Source: Sphaerisporangium krabiense (lineage in GTDB: Bacteria; Actinomycetota; Actinomycetes; Streptosporangiales; Streptosporangiaceae). From it: DNA of 64,000 bases. This document shows positions 10,061-18,690 of the stretch, piece after piece. A program made the position numbers and the translations under genes. The stretch is taken from positions 1,185,001 through 1,249,000 of the forward strand of contig NZ_JACHBR010000002.1 of the NCBI RefSeq assembly GCF_014200435.1, written 5' to 3'. Position 1 is the first letter of the stretch. Every line of letters starts with the position of its first letter. The notes beneath the pieces are model-generated. The model ran no database searches. It was not told the origin of the DNA and saw only the letters and a list, made by a program, of their open reading frames with translations.

Positions 10061-10492
10061 ATGACGCAGGGAGGAAGCGGCCGGTCTGAGTCCCCCGGCA
10101 ACGAGCCGAGCGCTCCCGCAGGTGATGTCTACGAGTGGTTCCAGCGAGGGGTCAAGCTGCTGAAGGACGGCAGTCCCGCGGCGGCGGCGGCGATCCTCGC
10201 GCGGGCGGCCGACGCCGAGCCCGAATCCCGCAGTATTCGCGAGGCCCTCGCGAGGGCGCAGTTCAACTCCCGTCGCTACGAGGACGCGGCCGACAGCTTC
10301 CGCTGGATCGTCGCGGCCAACCCTACTGAGGACTACGCGTACTTCGGCCTCGGCATGTCCCTGTGGCGCACCGGCGACATGGAGGCCGCCCAGGAGCCGC
10401 TGGCCATCGCGGTGGCCATGCGCCCCGACCTCCGCGACTACGTCTCCGCCCTGAAACAGGTAAGAGCCACCCTAAGAGCGAGAGGCGCGTAA
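10061..10492 (+). CDS. Small tetratricopeptide repeat protein
   Basis: A 143-residue cytoplasmic protein. After a short Ser/Gly/Pro-rich N-terminus it has about three TPR units: YEWFQRGVKLLKDGSPAAAA, then REALARAQFNSRRYEDAADS, then AYFGLGMSLWRTGDMEAAQE. TPRs mediate protein contacts, and no enzymatic role is expected. The ATG is preceded by GAAGGAGG at ideal spacing. It lies just upstream of the HAD phosphatase gene, a common order in actinobacteria, but a 300-bp gap suggests the latter has its own promoter. Confidence 0.88.
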   Translation: MTQGGSGRSESPGNEPSAPAGDVYEWFQRGVKLLKDGSPAAAAAILARAADAEPESRSIREALARAQFNSRRYEDAADSFRWIVAANPTEDYAYFGLGMSLWRTGDMEAAQEPLAIAVAMRPDLRDYVSALKQVRATLRARGA

Positions 10493-10796
10493 AAGCCGTT
10501 CCCCGACCTGACCCGCGACTCCCAGAGCGGGTACATGGCTGCCCCACCGAGCCACGTACCACCGCGGCGGCCAGGCTGCGGGTGGTGCCTGGCGCTGCAC
10601 TTGAGATTTCGGCTGCACTCTCGCGCCGTCCACTGGTGGGCGGGGCGAGAGGTGAGGTCTGTGGTGGTCGCTCATAGGTAGAGGCCGTGGGTCGGCGGTG
10701 TGTGGAGGATAGCGCGGTGGCCGCAGTGTGGTCGGTGTGGGGGATAGCGCGGTGGCCGCAGTGTGGTCGGAGTGGGGGTTCGGAGATAGTGGGGGC
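10493..10796. other. Intergenic region with a 29-bp direct repeat
   Basis: Non-coding leader of the HAD phosphatase gene. It contains a 29-bp sequence beginning GGATAGCGCGGTGGCCGCAG repeated exactly with a 35-bp period (10707-10735 and 10742-10770), just upstream of the start codon. Otherwise I see no feature. Confidence 0.8.
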
Positions 10797-11792
10797 GTGG
10801 AGTCTGTGTTGATCGGGTCTTATGACACGTTGTTGCTTGATCTTGACGGGGTCGTCTACTTGGGGCGGCATGCGGTGCCGGGGGCTCCGGAGGCGCTGGT
10901 TCGTGCGCGTGACGCCGGCGTGCGGCTGGCGTACGTCACCAACAACGCGTCACGTACCCCGGCCGCGATCGCCGCGCACCTGGCCTCGCTGGGCGCGCCC
11001 GCGACGCCTGACGACGTGGTGACCTCCTCGCAGGCCGCGGCGCGGTTGATCGCCGAGCGGGTGCCCGCGGGGTCGGCCGTGCTCGTGGTCGGGGGAATGG
11101 GCTTGCGGACGGCGGTACGGGCGCAGGGCCTTCGGCCGGTGACGACGGCGGCCGAGGAGCCCGTCGCGGTTGTGCAAGGCATCTCACCGGATCTTTCGTA
11201 TGGACTTCTGGGGGAGGGGGCGCTCGCCGTGCGGCAGGGGGCGTGGTTCGTGGCCGCCAACGGTGACACGACCATGCCGACGAACCGCGGGGAGCTTCCG
11301 GGCAACGGCGCGATGACGCGGGTGATCGCCACCGCGACCGGCGTGGACCCCGTGGTGGCGGGGAAACCCGAGCCTCCCCTGCACCGGGAGTCGATGCTGC
11401 GGACCGGGGCCGAGCGGCCGTTGATCGTGGGAGATCGGCTCGACACCGACATCGAGGCGGCGACGCGCGCCGAGGTGGACAGCCTGCTCGTGCTGACGGG
11501 CGTCACGGGGCCGATGGACCTGCTCACCGCGCCCCCGGAGCACCGTCCGACCCATATCGGGGCCGACCTGTCCGCACTCCTCCAGCCGCCCGCTCCCGTC
11601 GCCCGCGAAGAGGATCGGTGGACCCGGGAGGGCTGGACTGGGTGGTGGGAGGACGGTCGTCTACGGCTCACAGGGGAAGGGGAGACCCTGGACGGCTTGC
11701 GGGTCGCCTGCGCGGCGGTCTGGGCCCGCATGACCGCGAACCGCCCCGACGAGGACACTCTCAAACAGGCCGCAGAAGCTCTGAACCTCTGA
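10797..11792 (+). CDS. HAD-IIA family phosphatase (NagD-like)
   Basis: A 331-residue cytoplasmic HAD hydrolase. The nucleophile motif is LLLDLDGVVYLG at residues 10-21. YVTNNASRTP supplies motif II, and the late GKPEPPLH and VGDRLDTDIEAA supply motifs III and IV. Subfamily IIA enzymes dephosphorylate small phospho-sugars, glycerol phosphate or pyridoxal phosphate, and the substrate here is unknown. A C-terminal extension of about 70 residues follows the HAD core. The GTG start is chosen because the conserved region begins right after it and GGAG lies 11 nt upstream. A GTG at 10728 would add 23 residues encoded by the leader repeat. Confidence 0.9.
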   Translation: MESVLIGSYDTLLLDLDGVVYLGRHAVPGAPEALVRARDAGVRLAYVTNNASRTPAAIAAHLASLGAPATPDDVVTSSQAAARLIAERVPAGSAVLVVGGMGLRTAVRAQGLRPVTTAAEEPVAVVQGISPDLSYGLLGEGALAVRQGAWFVAANGDTTMPTNRGELPGNGAMTRVIATATGVDPVVAGKPEPPLHRESMLRTGAERPLIVGDRLDTDIEAATRAEVDSLLVLTGVTGPMDLLTAPPEHRPTHIGADLSALLQPPAPVAREEDRWTREGWTGWWEDGRLRLTGEGETLDGLRVACAAVWARMTANRPDEDTLKQAAEALNL

Positions 11793-12192
11793 CCCCTGCA
11801 CGCGCGCTGATCCGGACCGACGGTTTCCCACTCGCAGGCGTCCGCGTTGGCCGGACTGATTCCCGCGCGCGGGCGGCCATGTCGGCCGGTGGCGGCGTCA
11901 GGGAAGGACTTCTGCTCGACACCGCCCGGTGGACGGCATTACGCGGCGGAACGGGACACTGCCCGGCGAGGCGGCGGGCGTCGCCGGGTGGTTCCCACTG
12001 CCCGGCGGGCCACCCCGGCGAGGCGGCAGGCGTCGACCGGTGGTTCTCACTGCCCGGCGGGCCACCTCGGCGGGACGGCGAGTGTTCGATGGGACGGTGA
12101 GATCTTTCCGCGCGGTGCGGCCTGCCGGGTGTCCTGGAGTGGTGGGTGGGTGGGTGGGTGGGTGAGGTAGGGGGCGCTCTGCGCTTGAGTTG
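11793..12192. other. Convergent intergenic region with tandem repeats and a G-tract
   Basis: No gene is supported. Between 11957 and about 12085 there are three imperfect copies of a unit beginning CACTGCCCGGCG and running through AGGCGGCRGGCGTCG to GGTGGTTC. The periods are 39 and 52 bp. From 12141 to 12165 the plus strand reads five tandem TGGG units, able to form a G-quadruplex. As the region lies between converging genes, these structures might help stop transcription (inference). Confidence 0.75.
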
Positions 12193-12540
12193 TCAGAGGA
12201 GCTTTCTGAGGCGGAGGAGGTCGCCGAGGCTGGCGTCGATCTTCACTCGGCCGCCGAACAGGGCTCGTCCCATGTCCAGCTCGCCGTTCACCAGGGAGAG
12301 CAGGTCATCGCTGGCGATGCGGATGCGGACCTCGGCGGGCCGCCCGTTGTCGGGGGGCACGTCGGTGAACGGTTCGAGACCGTTCTGGTGGATTCTGCCG
12401 TAGAAGGTCACGTCCAGATCGGTGATGCGGCAGCTCAGGCTCCTGTCGACCACGTGCTTGGCACGGGCCTCGTCGTCCAGCTCGCCGAACTGCTCGGTGA
12501 GCTTGCCCAACGCCGCCCGGCACTCATCGACGGTCGCCAT
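12193..12540 (-). CDS. SCP2 sterol-binding-like domain protein
   Basis: A single-domain protein of 115 residues. The pattern LSCRITDLDVTFYGRI, then AEVRIRIASDDLLSLVNGEL, then a short stretch and the final GRVKIDASLGDLLRLRKLL, matches the SCP2-like lipid-binding fold. In the known family the last segment forms the hydrophobic pocket wall. It is probably cytoplasmic, with no signal peptide. The ligand is unknown, and actinobacteria generally lack sterols, so fatty acyl or other lipids are more likely. ATG start; the next gene on either side is on the other strand. Confidence 0.85.
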   Translation of the reverse strand: MATVDECRAALGKLTEQFGELDDEARAKHVVDRSLSCRITDLDVTFYGRIHQNGLEPFTDVPPDNGRPAEVRIRIASDDLLSLVNGELDMGRALFGGRVKIDASLGDLLRLRKLL

Positions 12541-13095
12541 GCGTCCTACCCCTTCTCATGCGCCGAACTCCTCTGACCAACGGAAGGTAGCGTCTCCCTT
12601 GAGTACTACGCGAAATTCGGCGCGCGGGAGCGCCCTGGAAGAGAAGAGCATCGCACTGGTCGCGGCTTCCGATACGGTCAGGGTCTGACGGCGGTGGCGC
12701 GGGCGGTGGTTCGCCCGCGCGTGAGCACACCATAATGGCCGGAATCCGCGCCGCGACCAAGGGCGACACCGCTGAATGGACGCTCTCGGGCGGTGGATTT
12801 GCCCGTCCGACGGTGTGGACATCGAGCCGGGGGGACGCCGGAGCGCCCGGCACGGCGACGTGGCTCTGCCGGCGGCACGGGCCGGCCAGAAGGCGACGGT
12901 CCGCCGGCGACAGACGGCCGCGGGCGGAGGGTGGATCCGGCGAGGTCGTGGGCCGCGAGGGCCGGGACGCGGGCGGACGGCGTCCATGGCAGGCTCGACA
13001 CGACGTGTCGGCCGGCCAGGTCACCGGCCTGGCCGTAGGAGAAGGCGGCCGCCACGCGATGCGCGGCGGTGGAAGTGGCAGGGCGGTGAAGGCGG
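12541..13095. other. Intergenic region without a supported gene
   Basis: About 555 bp between the divergent SCP2 gene and the small gene before tlyA. A perfect 9-bp hairpin (GCGCGGGCG with CGCCCGCGC, 12697-12720) is the only structure I can name. Open frames in this stretch encode Arg/Gly-rich peptides without motif or good ribosome binding site. Confidence 0.6.
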
Positions 13096-13389
13096 ATGAC
13101 GGAGAACGGCGAGGCGCGTGTGGCGGCCGCCCTGGGCAGGCTCGGCACCTTGGGCGACCTTCCCGTGCGGGAGCACGTCCCGGTGTTCGAGGAGGCGTTG
13201 GGCAGGCTGGAGGCGATCCTGGCGTCGGCGGACGACACCTCTCCCGAGTCGGCGCGTAGGGACGACACGCAGCCGAACTCAGAGAGGGCGCAGGGCGCCC
13301 CCGCTCATCTCGCGGGCGGCGAGGACGCTTCCGCTGAGCGCAGGCAGGACGACCACCTCGGGCGTGGGGGGTTGTGGGGGGTTCGGTGA
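13096..13389 (+). CDS. Small conserved protein encoded upstream of tlyA
   Basis: A 97-residue protein. The first 45 residues (AALGRLGTLGDLPVREHVPVFEEALGRLEAIL) form predicted helices. They resemble a small hypothetical protein that often precedes tlyA in actinobacteria and has a VAEHVAVYE-type motif (family recall). The C-terminal half is polar and low in complexity. The stop overlaps the tlyA start (GTGA), indicating translational coupling. GGTGAAGG lies upstream of the ATG. Function unknown; a role alongside rRNA methylation is only inferred from position. Confidence 0.75.
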   Translation: MTENGEARVAAALGRLGTLGDLPVREHVPVFEEALGRLEAILASADDTSPESARRDDTQPNSERAQGAPAHLAGGEDASAERRQDDHLGRGGLWGVR

Positions 13390-14204
13390 GCCGGAGGGTG
13401 CGGTTGGACAGGGAGCTGGTGCGGCGGGGGCTGGCGCGGTCGCGGGAGCATGCGACGGACCTGATCACCGGTGGACGGGTGAGCGTGGGCGGCCGCATGG
13501 CGGACAAGCCGGCCACGCAGGTCGACACCGCCTCGGCGATCGTCGTGGCCGAGACCGCCGAGGGTCCCGACTACGTGTCGCGTGGCGCCCACAAGCTGCT
13601 CGGCGCCCTGGAGGCGTTCGGCCCGCGCGGCCTGGCCGTCGAGGGACGGCGCTGCCTGGACGCGGGCGCCTCGACCGGTGGCTTCACCGACGTCCTGCTG
13701 CGCGCCGGCGTGGCGCACGTCCTGGCCGTGGACGTCGGGTACGGCCAGCTCGCGTGGTCGCTCCGCACCGACGACCGGGTCACGGTGATGGAGCGCGTCA
13801 ACGTCCGCGACCTGACGCCGGACATGGTGGGCGAGCCGCCGAGCCTGGTGGTGGGCGACCTGTCGTTCATCTCCCTGCGGCTGGTGCTGCCCGCGCTCGC
13901 CGCCTGCGCGGCTCCCGTCGCCGATCTCGTCCTGCTGGTGAAGCCGCAGTTCGAGGTGGGCAAGGAGCGAGTGGGGGCGGGCGGTGTCGTACGTGATCCG
14001 GCGCTGCGGGCAGGCGCCGTGCGCGATGTCGCGGCGGCGGCGTCCGCGCTGTCCCTGGAGGTGCGCGGCGTGACGGCGAGCCCGCTGCCGGGCCCCTCGG
14101 GCAACGTCGAGTACCTGATCTGGCTCGGGCGCGGCCCCGGGCCCGAGCGGGTGGGCGACCTCGGCGCCGAGATCGAGCGCGCCGTCGCGGAAGGCCCCCA
14201 GTAG
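13386..14204 (+). CDS. tlyA: TlyA 16S/23S rRNA 2'-O-methyltransferase
   Basis: A 272-residue protein with an N-terminal S4 RNA-binding domain (VRLDRELVRRGLARSREHA, then ITGGRVSVGG). An FtsJ-like SAM methyltransferase follows, with SAM motif CLDAGASTGGFTDVLL. The later LVVGDLSFISLR and LVKPQFEVGKE fit the catalytic region. TlyA 2'-O-methylates C1409 of 16S and C1920 of 23S rRNA, which makes ribosomes sensitive to capreomycin and viomycin (established for mycobacterial TlyA). The 23S target base is itself present in this window, at position 379. Start GTG at the overlapping GTGA junction; a GTG four codons upstream is possible. The last codons and stop lie inside the first unit of a tandem repeat. 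Confidence 0.95.
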   Translation: MSRRVRLDRELVRRGLARSREHATDLITGGRVSVGGRMADKPATQVDTASAIVVAETAEGPDYVSRGAHKLLGALEAFGPRGLAVEGRRCLDAGASTGGFTDVLLRAGVAHVLAVDVGYGQLAWSLRTDDRVTVMERVNVRDLTPDMVGEPPSLVVGDLSFISLRLVLPALAACAAPVADLVLLVKPQFEVGKERVGAGGVVRDPALRAGAVRDVAAAASALSLEVRGVTASPLPGPSGNVEYLIWLGRGPGPERVGDLGAEIERAVAEGPQ

Positions 14205-14440
14205 TGCGCGGCGCGCCCGCCGGGGGAGCGGACCCGAACGCGGCGGGCCCCCGGTGATGCGCGGGCCGGGGGAGAGCGGGGTCGAGTGCGGAAGGTTCGC
14301 GGGAGTGGTGCCGGCCGGGGGAGCGGGGCCGGGCGTGGAAGGTCCCCGGTAGTGCGCGGGATGTCCGCGAGGGGAGCGGAGTCGAGCGCGGAAGGTTCGC
14401 GGTAGTGCGTGAAGTGCCCGCCGGAGGAGCGGAGTCGAGC
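14187..14440. repeat. Five-copy tandem repeat bridging tlyA and nadK
   Basis: Five imperfect units start near 14187, 14240, 14288, 14335 and 14388, with periods of 47 to 53 bp. The consensus is GCGGAAGGTTCGCGGTAGTG, then a CGCGGG/CCCGCC spacer, then GGGGAGCGGAGTCGAGC. The first unit contains the last codons and TAG stop of tlyA. The last ends exactly at the ATG of nadK and supplies its ribosome binding site, so the intervening units are copies of the gene junction. Confidence 0.9.
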
Positions 14441-15346
14441 ATGGATGCGGTCAAGCGTACGGTGCTGGTCACCGCGCACACCGGGCGCGCGCCCGCGGTG
14501 GAGAGCGCCCGCAGGGTGATCCAGCGCTTCCTGGAGGCGGGCTTCACGGTGCGGGTCATGGAGCAGGAGGCCGAGGAGATCGCGGCCCCGGGCGTGGACG
14601 TGGTGCCCGCGCGGCCGTCGGCCGCCGAGGACGCCGAGGTGATGATGGTGCTCGGCGGCGACGGGACGCTGCTGCGGGCCGCCGAGCTGGCCCGTCCCGC
14701 CGGTACGCCGCTGCTCGGCGTGAACCTCGGGCACGTGGGGTTCCTGGCCGAGGCGGAGATGAGCGACCTGGCCGAGGCGGTGGACCGCGTCGTGAACGGC
14801 CACTACACGGTCGAGGAGCGGATGACGATCGAGGTTCGGGTCCGCGCCAACGGCGAGGTGCTCGCCGAGACGTGGGCGCTGAACGAGGCGAGCGTCGAGA
14901 AGCGGGACCGCATGCTGGAGGTCGTCGCGGAGATCGACGGTCACCCGTTGTCGCGGTGGGGGTGCGACGGCGTGATCTGCGCCACGCCGACCGGCTCGAC
15001 GGCCTACGCCTTCTCCGCGGGCGGCCCGGTGGTCTGGCCGGAGGTCGAGGCGCTGCTGCTGGTGCCGAACAGCGCGCACGCCCTGTTCGCCCGGCCGCTG
15101 GTGGTCTCGCCGCGCTCGGCCATCGCCCTGGAGATCCTGCCCGGCACGGGCGCGGTGCTGTGGTGCGACGGGAGGCGGCGCTTCGACCTGCCGCCGGGCG
15201 TGCGGGTCGAGGTGCGCAGGGACGCGCTGCCGGTGCGGCTGGCCCGCCTGCACGGCGCCGACACCACCGGCGCGCCGTTCACCGACCGTCTGGTGGCCAA
15301 GTTCGACCTGCCCGTGCAGGGCTGGCGGGGACGGGCGCGCCGGTAG
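14441..15346 (+). CDS. nadK: NAD kinase
   Basis: A 301-residue enzyme phosphorylating NAD to NADP in the cytoplasm. The kinase motif LGGDGTLLRAA is at residues 71-81. LLGVNLGHVGFLAE, the NEASVEKRD segment and the ATPTGSTAYAFSAGGP motif are all family hallmarks, and the length is normal. The ATG is preferred because GGAGGAGCGGAG precedes it and the family similarity begins there. A GTG 12 codons upstream lies in the repeat. It sits in the conserved tlyA-nadK-recN order. The last 50 bp of coding sequence are duplicated downstream of the stop. Confidence 0.96.
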   Translation: MDAVKRTVLVTAHTGRAPAVESARRVIQRFLEAGFTVRVMEQEAEEIAAPGVDVVPARPSAAEDAEVMMVLGGDGTLLRAAELARPAGTPLLGVNLGHVGFLAEAEMSDLAEAVDRVVNGHYTVEERMTIEVRVRANGEVLAETWALNEASVEKRDRMLEVVAEIDGHPLSRWGCDGVICATPTGSTAYAFSAGGPVVWPEVEALLLVPNSAHALFARPLVVSPRSAIALEILPGTGAVLWCDGRRRFDLPPGVRVEVRRDALPVRLARLHGADTTGAPFTDRLVAKFDLPVQGWRGRARR

Positions 15347-15364
15347 GGCCACGGCACCACGATG

Positions 15365-15414
15365 GCCCCGTTCAGCGACCGTCTGGTGGCCGGGGTCGAT
15401 CTGCCCGGGCAGGG
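15365..15414 (+). repeat. Duplicated copy of the nadK 3' coding end
   Basis: The 50 bp containing TTCAGCGACCGTCTGGTGGC and on to CTGCCCGGGCAGGG repeat, with few changes, the nadK coding bases at 15272-15321 at an offset of 93 bp. In the same relative frame they would encode APFSDRLVAGVDLPGQG, against APFTDRLVAKFDLPVQG in the enzyme. It lies in the nadK-recN gap and has no stop-free link to nadK, so it is a fossil duplication rather than a gene. Confidence 0.88.
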
Positions 15415-15625
15415 GGGTGCCGCGACACGAGGGCGGGCTGTGGACAGCCCCGTACTCGTGGGGGTTACGCCCCTGGTAGGGCCCATGTGCGCGGGTAGTC
15501 ATCGAAAACCTTGGCGATTTCCGCGTAGGATCGGCTCCGCACGGAGAGGTGACCGAGCCATGCCCCATACGGTCGGCGAGGTGCCCGATCGGGAGGCGGC
15601 AGGGCGATACGGCGGGAGGGACCCA

Positions 15626-17344
15626 GTGCGGCCACGGGTCGATGAGGTCCGGATCAAAGGCCTCGGCGTGATCGATGAGGCTGTCCTGAAGCTCTCACCC
15701 GGGCTGACCGTCGTGACGGGCGAGACCGGCGCGGGCAAGACGATGGTCGTGACCGGGCTGGGGCTGCTGTTCGGCGGCCGTGCCGATCCCGCGCGCGTCC
15801 GGCCGGGGGCCGACCGGGCGACGGTCGAGGGCACGCTGGTCGTCGAGGCCGGCGGCCGGGTGGCCCAGCAGGTCGAGGACCTGGGCGGCGACGTCGAGGA
15901 CGGCGAGCTGATCATCGCCCGCACCGTGTCCGGCGAGGGCCGGTCGCGGGCCTGGCTCGGCGGCCGGTCGGTGCCGGTCGGCACGCTCACCTACCTCGCC
16001 GAGGATCTCGTGGCCGTCCACGGCCAGATGGACCAGCAGCGGCTGCTCCAGCCGGGCCGCCAGCGCGCCGCCCTGGACCGCTACGCCGGGGAGGACCTGG
16101 TCAAGCCCCTGCGTGCCTACACCCAGACCTACAAGCGTCACAAAGAGGTCGGCGCGCTGCTCGACGAGCTGACCACGCGGGCCCGCGAGCGCGAGGAGGA
16201 GGCGGACCGGCTGCGCTTCGGCCTGGTAGAGATCGAGAAGGTCGATCCCAAGCCGGGCGAGGAGGCCGAGCTCAAGCAGGAGGAGGAGCGCCTGGCGCAC
16301 GCCGACTCGCTGAAGAGCGCCGCGGTCTCCGCGCACACCGCCCTGCTCGGCGACCCGATGGCGAGCGCCCAGGGCGCGCAGGACGCGGTGTCCCTGCTCG
16401 GGGAGGCCCGCGCCGCGGTTGAGGCGGTGCGCGGGTTCGACACGGCGCTGGGCGGCATCGGCGACCGGCTCGCCGAGGCGGGCTACCTGGTCTCCGACGT
16501 CGCCACGGAACTGGCCGCCTACGCCGAGTCGGTGGACGCCGACCCGGCCAGGCTGGCGGCCGTGCAGGAGCGCAGGGCCGTGCTGACCGGCCTGCTGCGC
16601 AAGTACGGCGAGGACTCCGCGGCCGTGCTCGCCTGGGCCAGGGACGCCGCCGCCCGGCTCACCGAGCTGGAGGGCGACGACGACCGCATCGCCGAGCTCA
16701 CCCGCGAGCGCGACGAGCTGGCCGCGCGCCTGACCGAGGTGGCCGGCGAGGTCACCCGCATCCGCACCGTGGCGGCCGAGCGCTTCGGCGACGCCGTCAC
16801 GGCCGAGCTGGCGGCGCTCGCCATGCCGCACGCCCGGGTGGTCGTGGCCGTCTCGCCGGCCGGCCAGTTCGGCCCGGAGGGCGCCGACGAGATCGAGCTG
16901 CGCATGATGTCCCACCCGGGGGCTCCGGCGCTGCCGTTGAACAAGGGCGCCTCCGGGGGCGAGCTCAGCCGGGTCATGCTCGCCATCGAGGTCGTGTTCG
17001 CGGGCGCCGACCCGGTGCCGACGTTCGTGTTCGACGAGGTCGACGCCGGGGTGGGCGGCAAGGCGGCCGTCGAGATCGGGCGGCGCCTGGCCCGTCTGGC
17101 GAGGACGGCGCAGGTCATCGTGGTCACCCACCTGCCCCAGGTCGCGGCCTTCGCCGACCAGCATCTGGTGGTCGAGAAGGCGAGCGACGGCAGCGTGGTG
17201 CGCAGCGGCGTGACCGCCCTGGACCGTGAGGCGCGCGCCCGCGAGCTGTCGCGCATGCTGGCCGGTCTGGAGGACTCCGAGCTGGGGCGGGCGCACGCCG
17301 AGGAGCTTCTGGAGATCGCCTCGGCCGACAAGGCCGCCGATTGA
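15626..17344 (+). CDS. recN: DNA repair protein RecN
   Basis: An SMC-like ATPase of 572 residues for double-strand break repair. The N-terminal core VDEVRIKGLGVIDEA precedes the Walker A motif GETGAGKT. VHGQMDQQRLL marks the end of the first ATPase half. A long coiled coil follows. The C-terminal half has the signature SGGELSRVMLA, Walker B TFVFDEVDAGVGG and THLPQVAAFAD. The GTG start has a strong GGGAGGG at close spacing; an in-frame ATG at 15560 with GGAGAGG would add 22 residues. TAGGAT at 15526-15531 could be the -10 of its own promoter. It follows tlyA and nadK as in many bacteria. Confidence 0.96.
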   Translation: MRPRVDEVRIKGLGVIDEAVLKLSPGLTVVTGETGAGKTMVVTGLGLLFGGRADPARVRPGADRATVEGTLVVEAGGRVAQQVEDLGGDVEDGELIIARTVSGEGRSRAWLGGRSVPVGTLTYLAEDLVAVHGQMDQQRLLQPGRQRAALDRYAGEDLVKPLRAYTQTYKRHKEVGALLDELTTRAREREEEADRLRFGLVEIEKVDPKPGEEAELKQEEERLAHADSLKSAAVSAHTALLGDPMASAQGAQDAVSLLGEARAAVEAVRGFDTALGGIGDRLAEAGYLVSDVATELAAYAESVDADPARLAAVQERRAVLTGLLRKYGEDSAAVLAWARDAAARLTELEGDDDRIAELTRERDELAARLTEVAGEVTRIRTVAAERFGDAVTAELAALAMPHARVVVAVSPAGQFGPEGADEIELRMMSHPGAPALPLNKGASGGELSRVMLAIEVVFAGADPVPTFVFDEVDAGVGGKAAVEIGRRLARLARTAQVIVVTHLPQVAAFADQHLVVEKASDGSVVRSGVTALDREARARELSRMLAGLEDSELGRAHAEELLEIASADKAAD

Positions 17345-17493
17345 CGCCTGTTTACCCGGGTAAGTGAGCAGCCTCCGGCAGCACGGGGGCCGCGGGGGCG
17401 GGGACGGAAGCCTCCTGCCCGTGCCCAGTGACAAATCTGACACGCCGTGAAGCGAGCCCGTCTTGGTCTCAGCCTCTGGCAGGATGGTTCGTG

Positions 17494-18690
17494 ATGAAGG
17501 TGCCGACCTTGAAGGTTCAGGGCCTCCGCCGCAGGAAGGTGTCAGACCTTCCCGGGGTGACGGCAGTGGCGAGGATCGATCGGCGGACCAAGAGGCTGAC
17601 CAAACGTCTCAGGCCCGGAGAGATAGCGATCATCGATCACGTCGATGTCGACCGGGTGAGCGCGGAGGCTCTTGTCGCGTGCGGCGCGTCCGTCGTGGTG
17701 AACGTGGCCTCCAGCATCAGCGGGCGCTACCCGAACCTCGGGCCGCAGATCCTGCTCGCCGCCGGGATCACGCTCGTCGACAACGCCACAGCCGACCTGT
17801 TCGACCGGGTGCGCGACGGCGACGTCGTCCGCGTGCACGACGGCGCGATCTATCTGGAGGACGAGCTCGCCGGCAAGGGCGAGCCCGCGACGGCCGAGTC
17901 CGTGAACGCCGCGATGACCGAGGCGCGGGCGGGTCTGTCGATCCAGATCGAAGACTTCGCCATGAACACCATGGAGTACATCCGCCGCGAGCGCGACCTG
18001 CTCATCGACGGCGTCGGCGTGCCGGACATCCGCACCGACATGGACGGCAGGCACGTCCTGGTGGTCGTGCGCGGCTACCACTACAAAGAGGACATCGCGG
18101 TCCTGCGTCCGTACATCCGCGAGTACCGGCCGATCCTGATCGCCGTGGACGGCGGCGCGGACGCCCTAATCGAGGCCGGCTATCTGCCCGACCTCATCGT
18201 GGGCGACTTCGACTCGGTGTCGGAGCGGGCCCTGTCCTGCGGTGCCGAGCTGGTCGTGCACGCCTACCGCGACGGCCGCGCGCCCGGCCTGGAACGGGTG
18301 CAGCAGCTCGGCCTGCCGGCCGTGGTGTTCCCCGCGACCGGCACCAGCGAGGACATCGCGATGCTCCTGGCCGACGAGAAGGGCGCGAGCCTCATCGTGG
18401 CCGTCGGCACGCACGGCACGCTGGTGGAGTTCCTGGACAAGGGACGCTCCGGCATGGCGAGCACCTTCCTCACCCGGCTGCGCGTCGGCGGCAAGCTCGT
18501 CGAGGCCAAGGGCGTCAGCCGGCTCTACCGCAGCCGCATCTCGATCGGCTCGCTGCTGCTCCTGGTCGCCACCGCCGTCGTCACGATGAGCGTGGTGCTC
18601 TGGTTCTCCCCGATGGGCAAGGTCTGGCTGAACGGACTTCGTGACGCCTGGAACGGTTTCGTCTTCTGGTTGGTCGGGCTCTTCTCGTGA
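17494..18690 (+). CDS. steA: SteA-like cytokinetic ring protein
   Basis: A 398-residue protein. Its main part resembles the thiamin pyrophosphokinase catalytic fold (ILIAVDGGADALIEAGYLPDLIVGDFDS), and it has one C-terminal membrane segment (SIGSLLLLVATAVVTMSVVL). The known homologue SteA of Corynebacterium acts in cytokinesis together with SteB. The N-terminal KVPTLKVQGLRRRK followed by RRTKRL is typical, and the ATG is placed there, with AGGA 9 nt upstream. The stop overlaps the steB start (GTGA). True pyrophosphokinase activity is doubtful, since such proteins are membrane-anchored division factors (family knowledge). Confidence 0.9.
   Translation: MKVPTLKVQGLRRRKVSDLPGVTAVARIDRRTKRLTKRLRPGEIAIIDHVDVDRVSAEALVACGASVVVNVASSISGRYPNLGPQILLAAGITLVDNATADLFDRVRDGDVVRVHDGAIYLEDELAGKGEPATAESVNAAMTEARAGLSIQIEDFAMNTMEYIRRERDLLIDGVGVPDIRTDMDGRHVLVVVRGYHYKEDIAVLRPYIREYRPILIAVDGGADALIEAGYLPDLIVGDFDSVSERALSCGAELVVHAYRDGRAPGLERVQQLGLPAVVFPATGTSEDIAMLLADEKGASLIVAVGTHGTLVEFLDKGRSGMASTFLTRLRVGGKLVEAKGVSRLYRSRISIGSLLLLVATAVVTMSVVLWFSPMGKVWLNGLRDAWNGFVFWLVGLFS

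Noticed and set aside
15501-15516. SOS/LexA box before recN (TCGAAAACCTTGGCGA)
   Set aside because: It matches the actinobacterial consensus only at its outer bases and lacks the central dyad. The PafBC spacing is also not met.
15365-15625. RecN start extended far upstream into the nadK-like copy
   Set aside because: The frame is open, but it would add a degraded NAD kinase tail to RecN. Two later starts have better ribosome binding sites and match the family.
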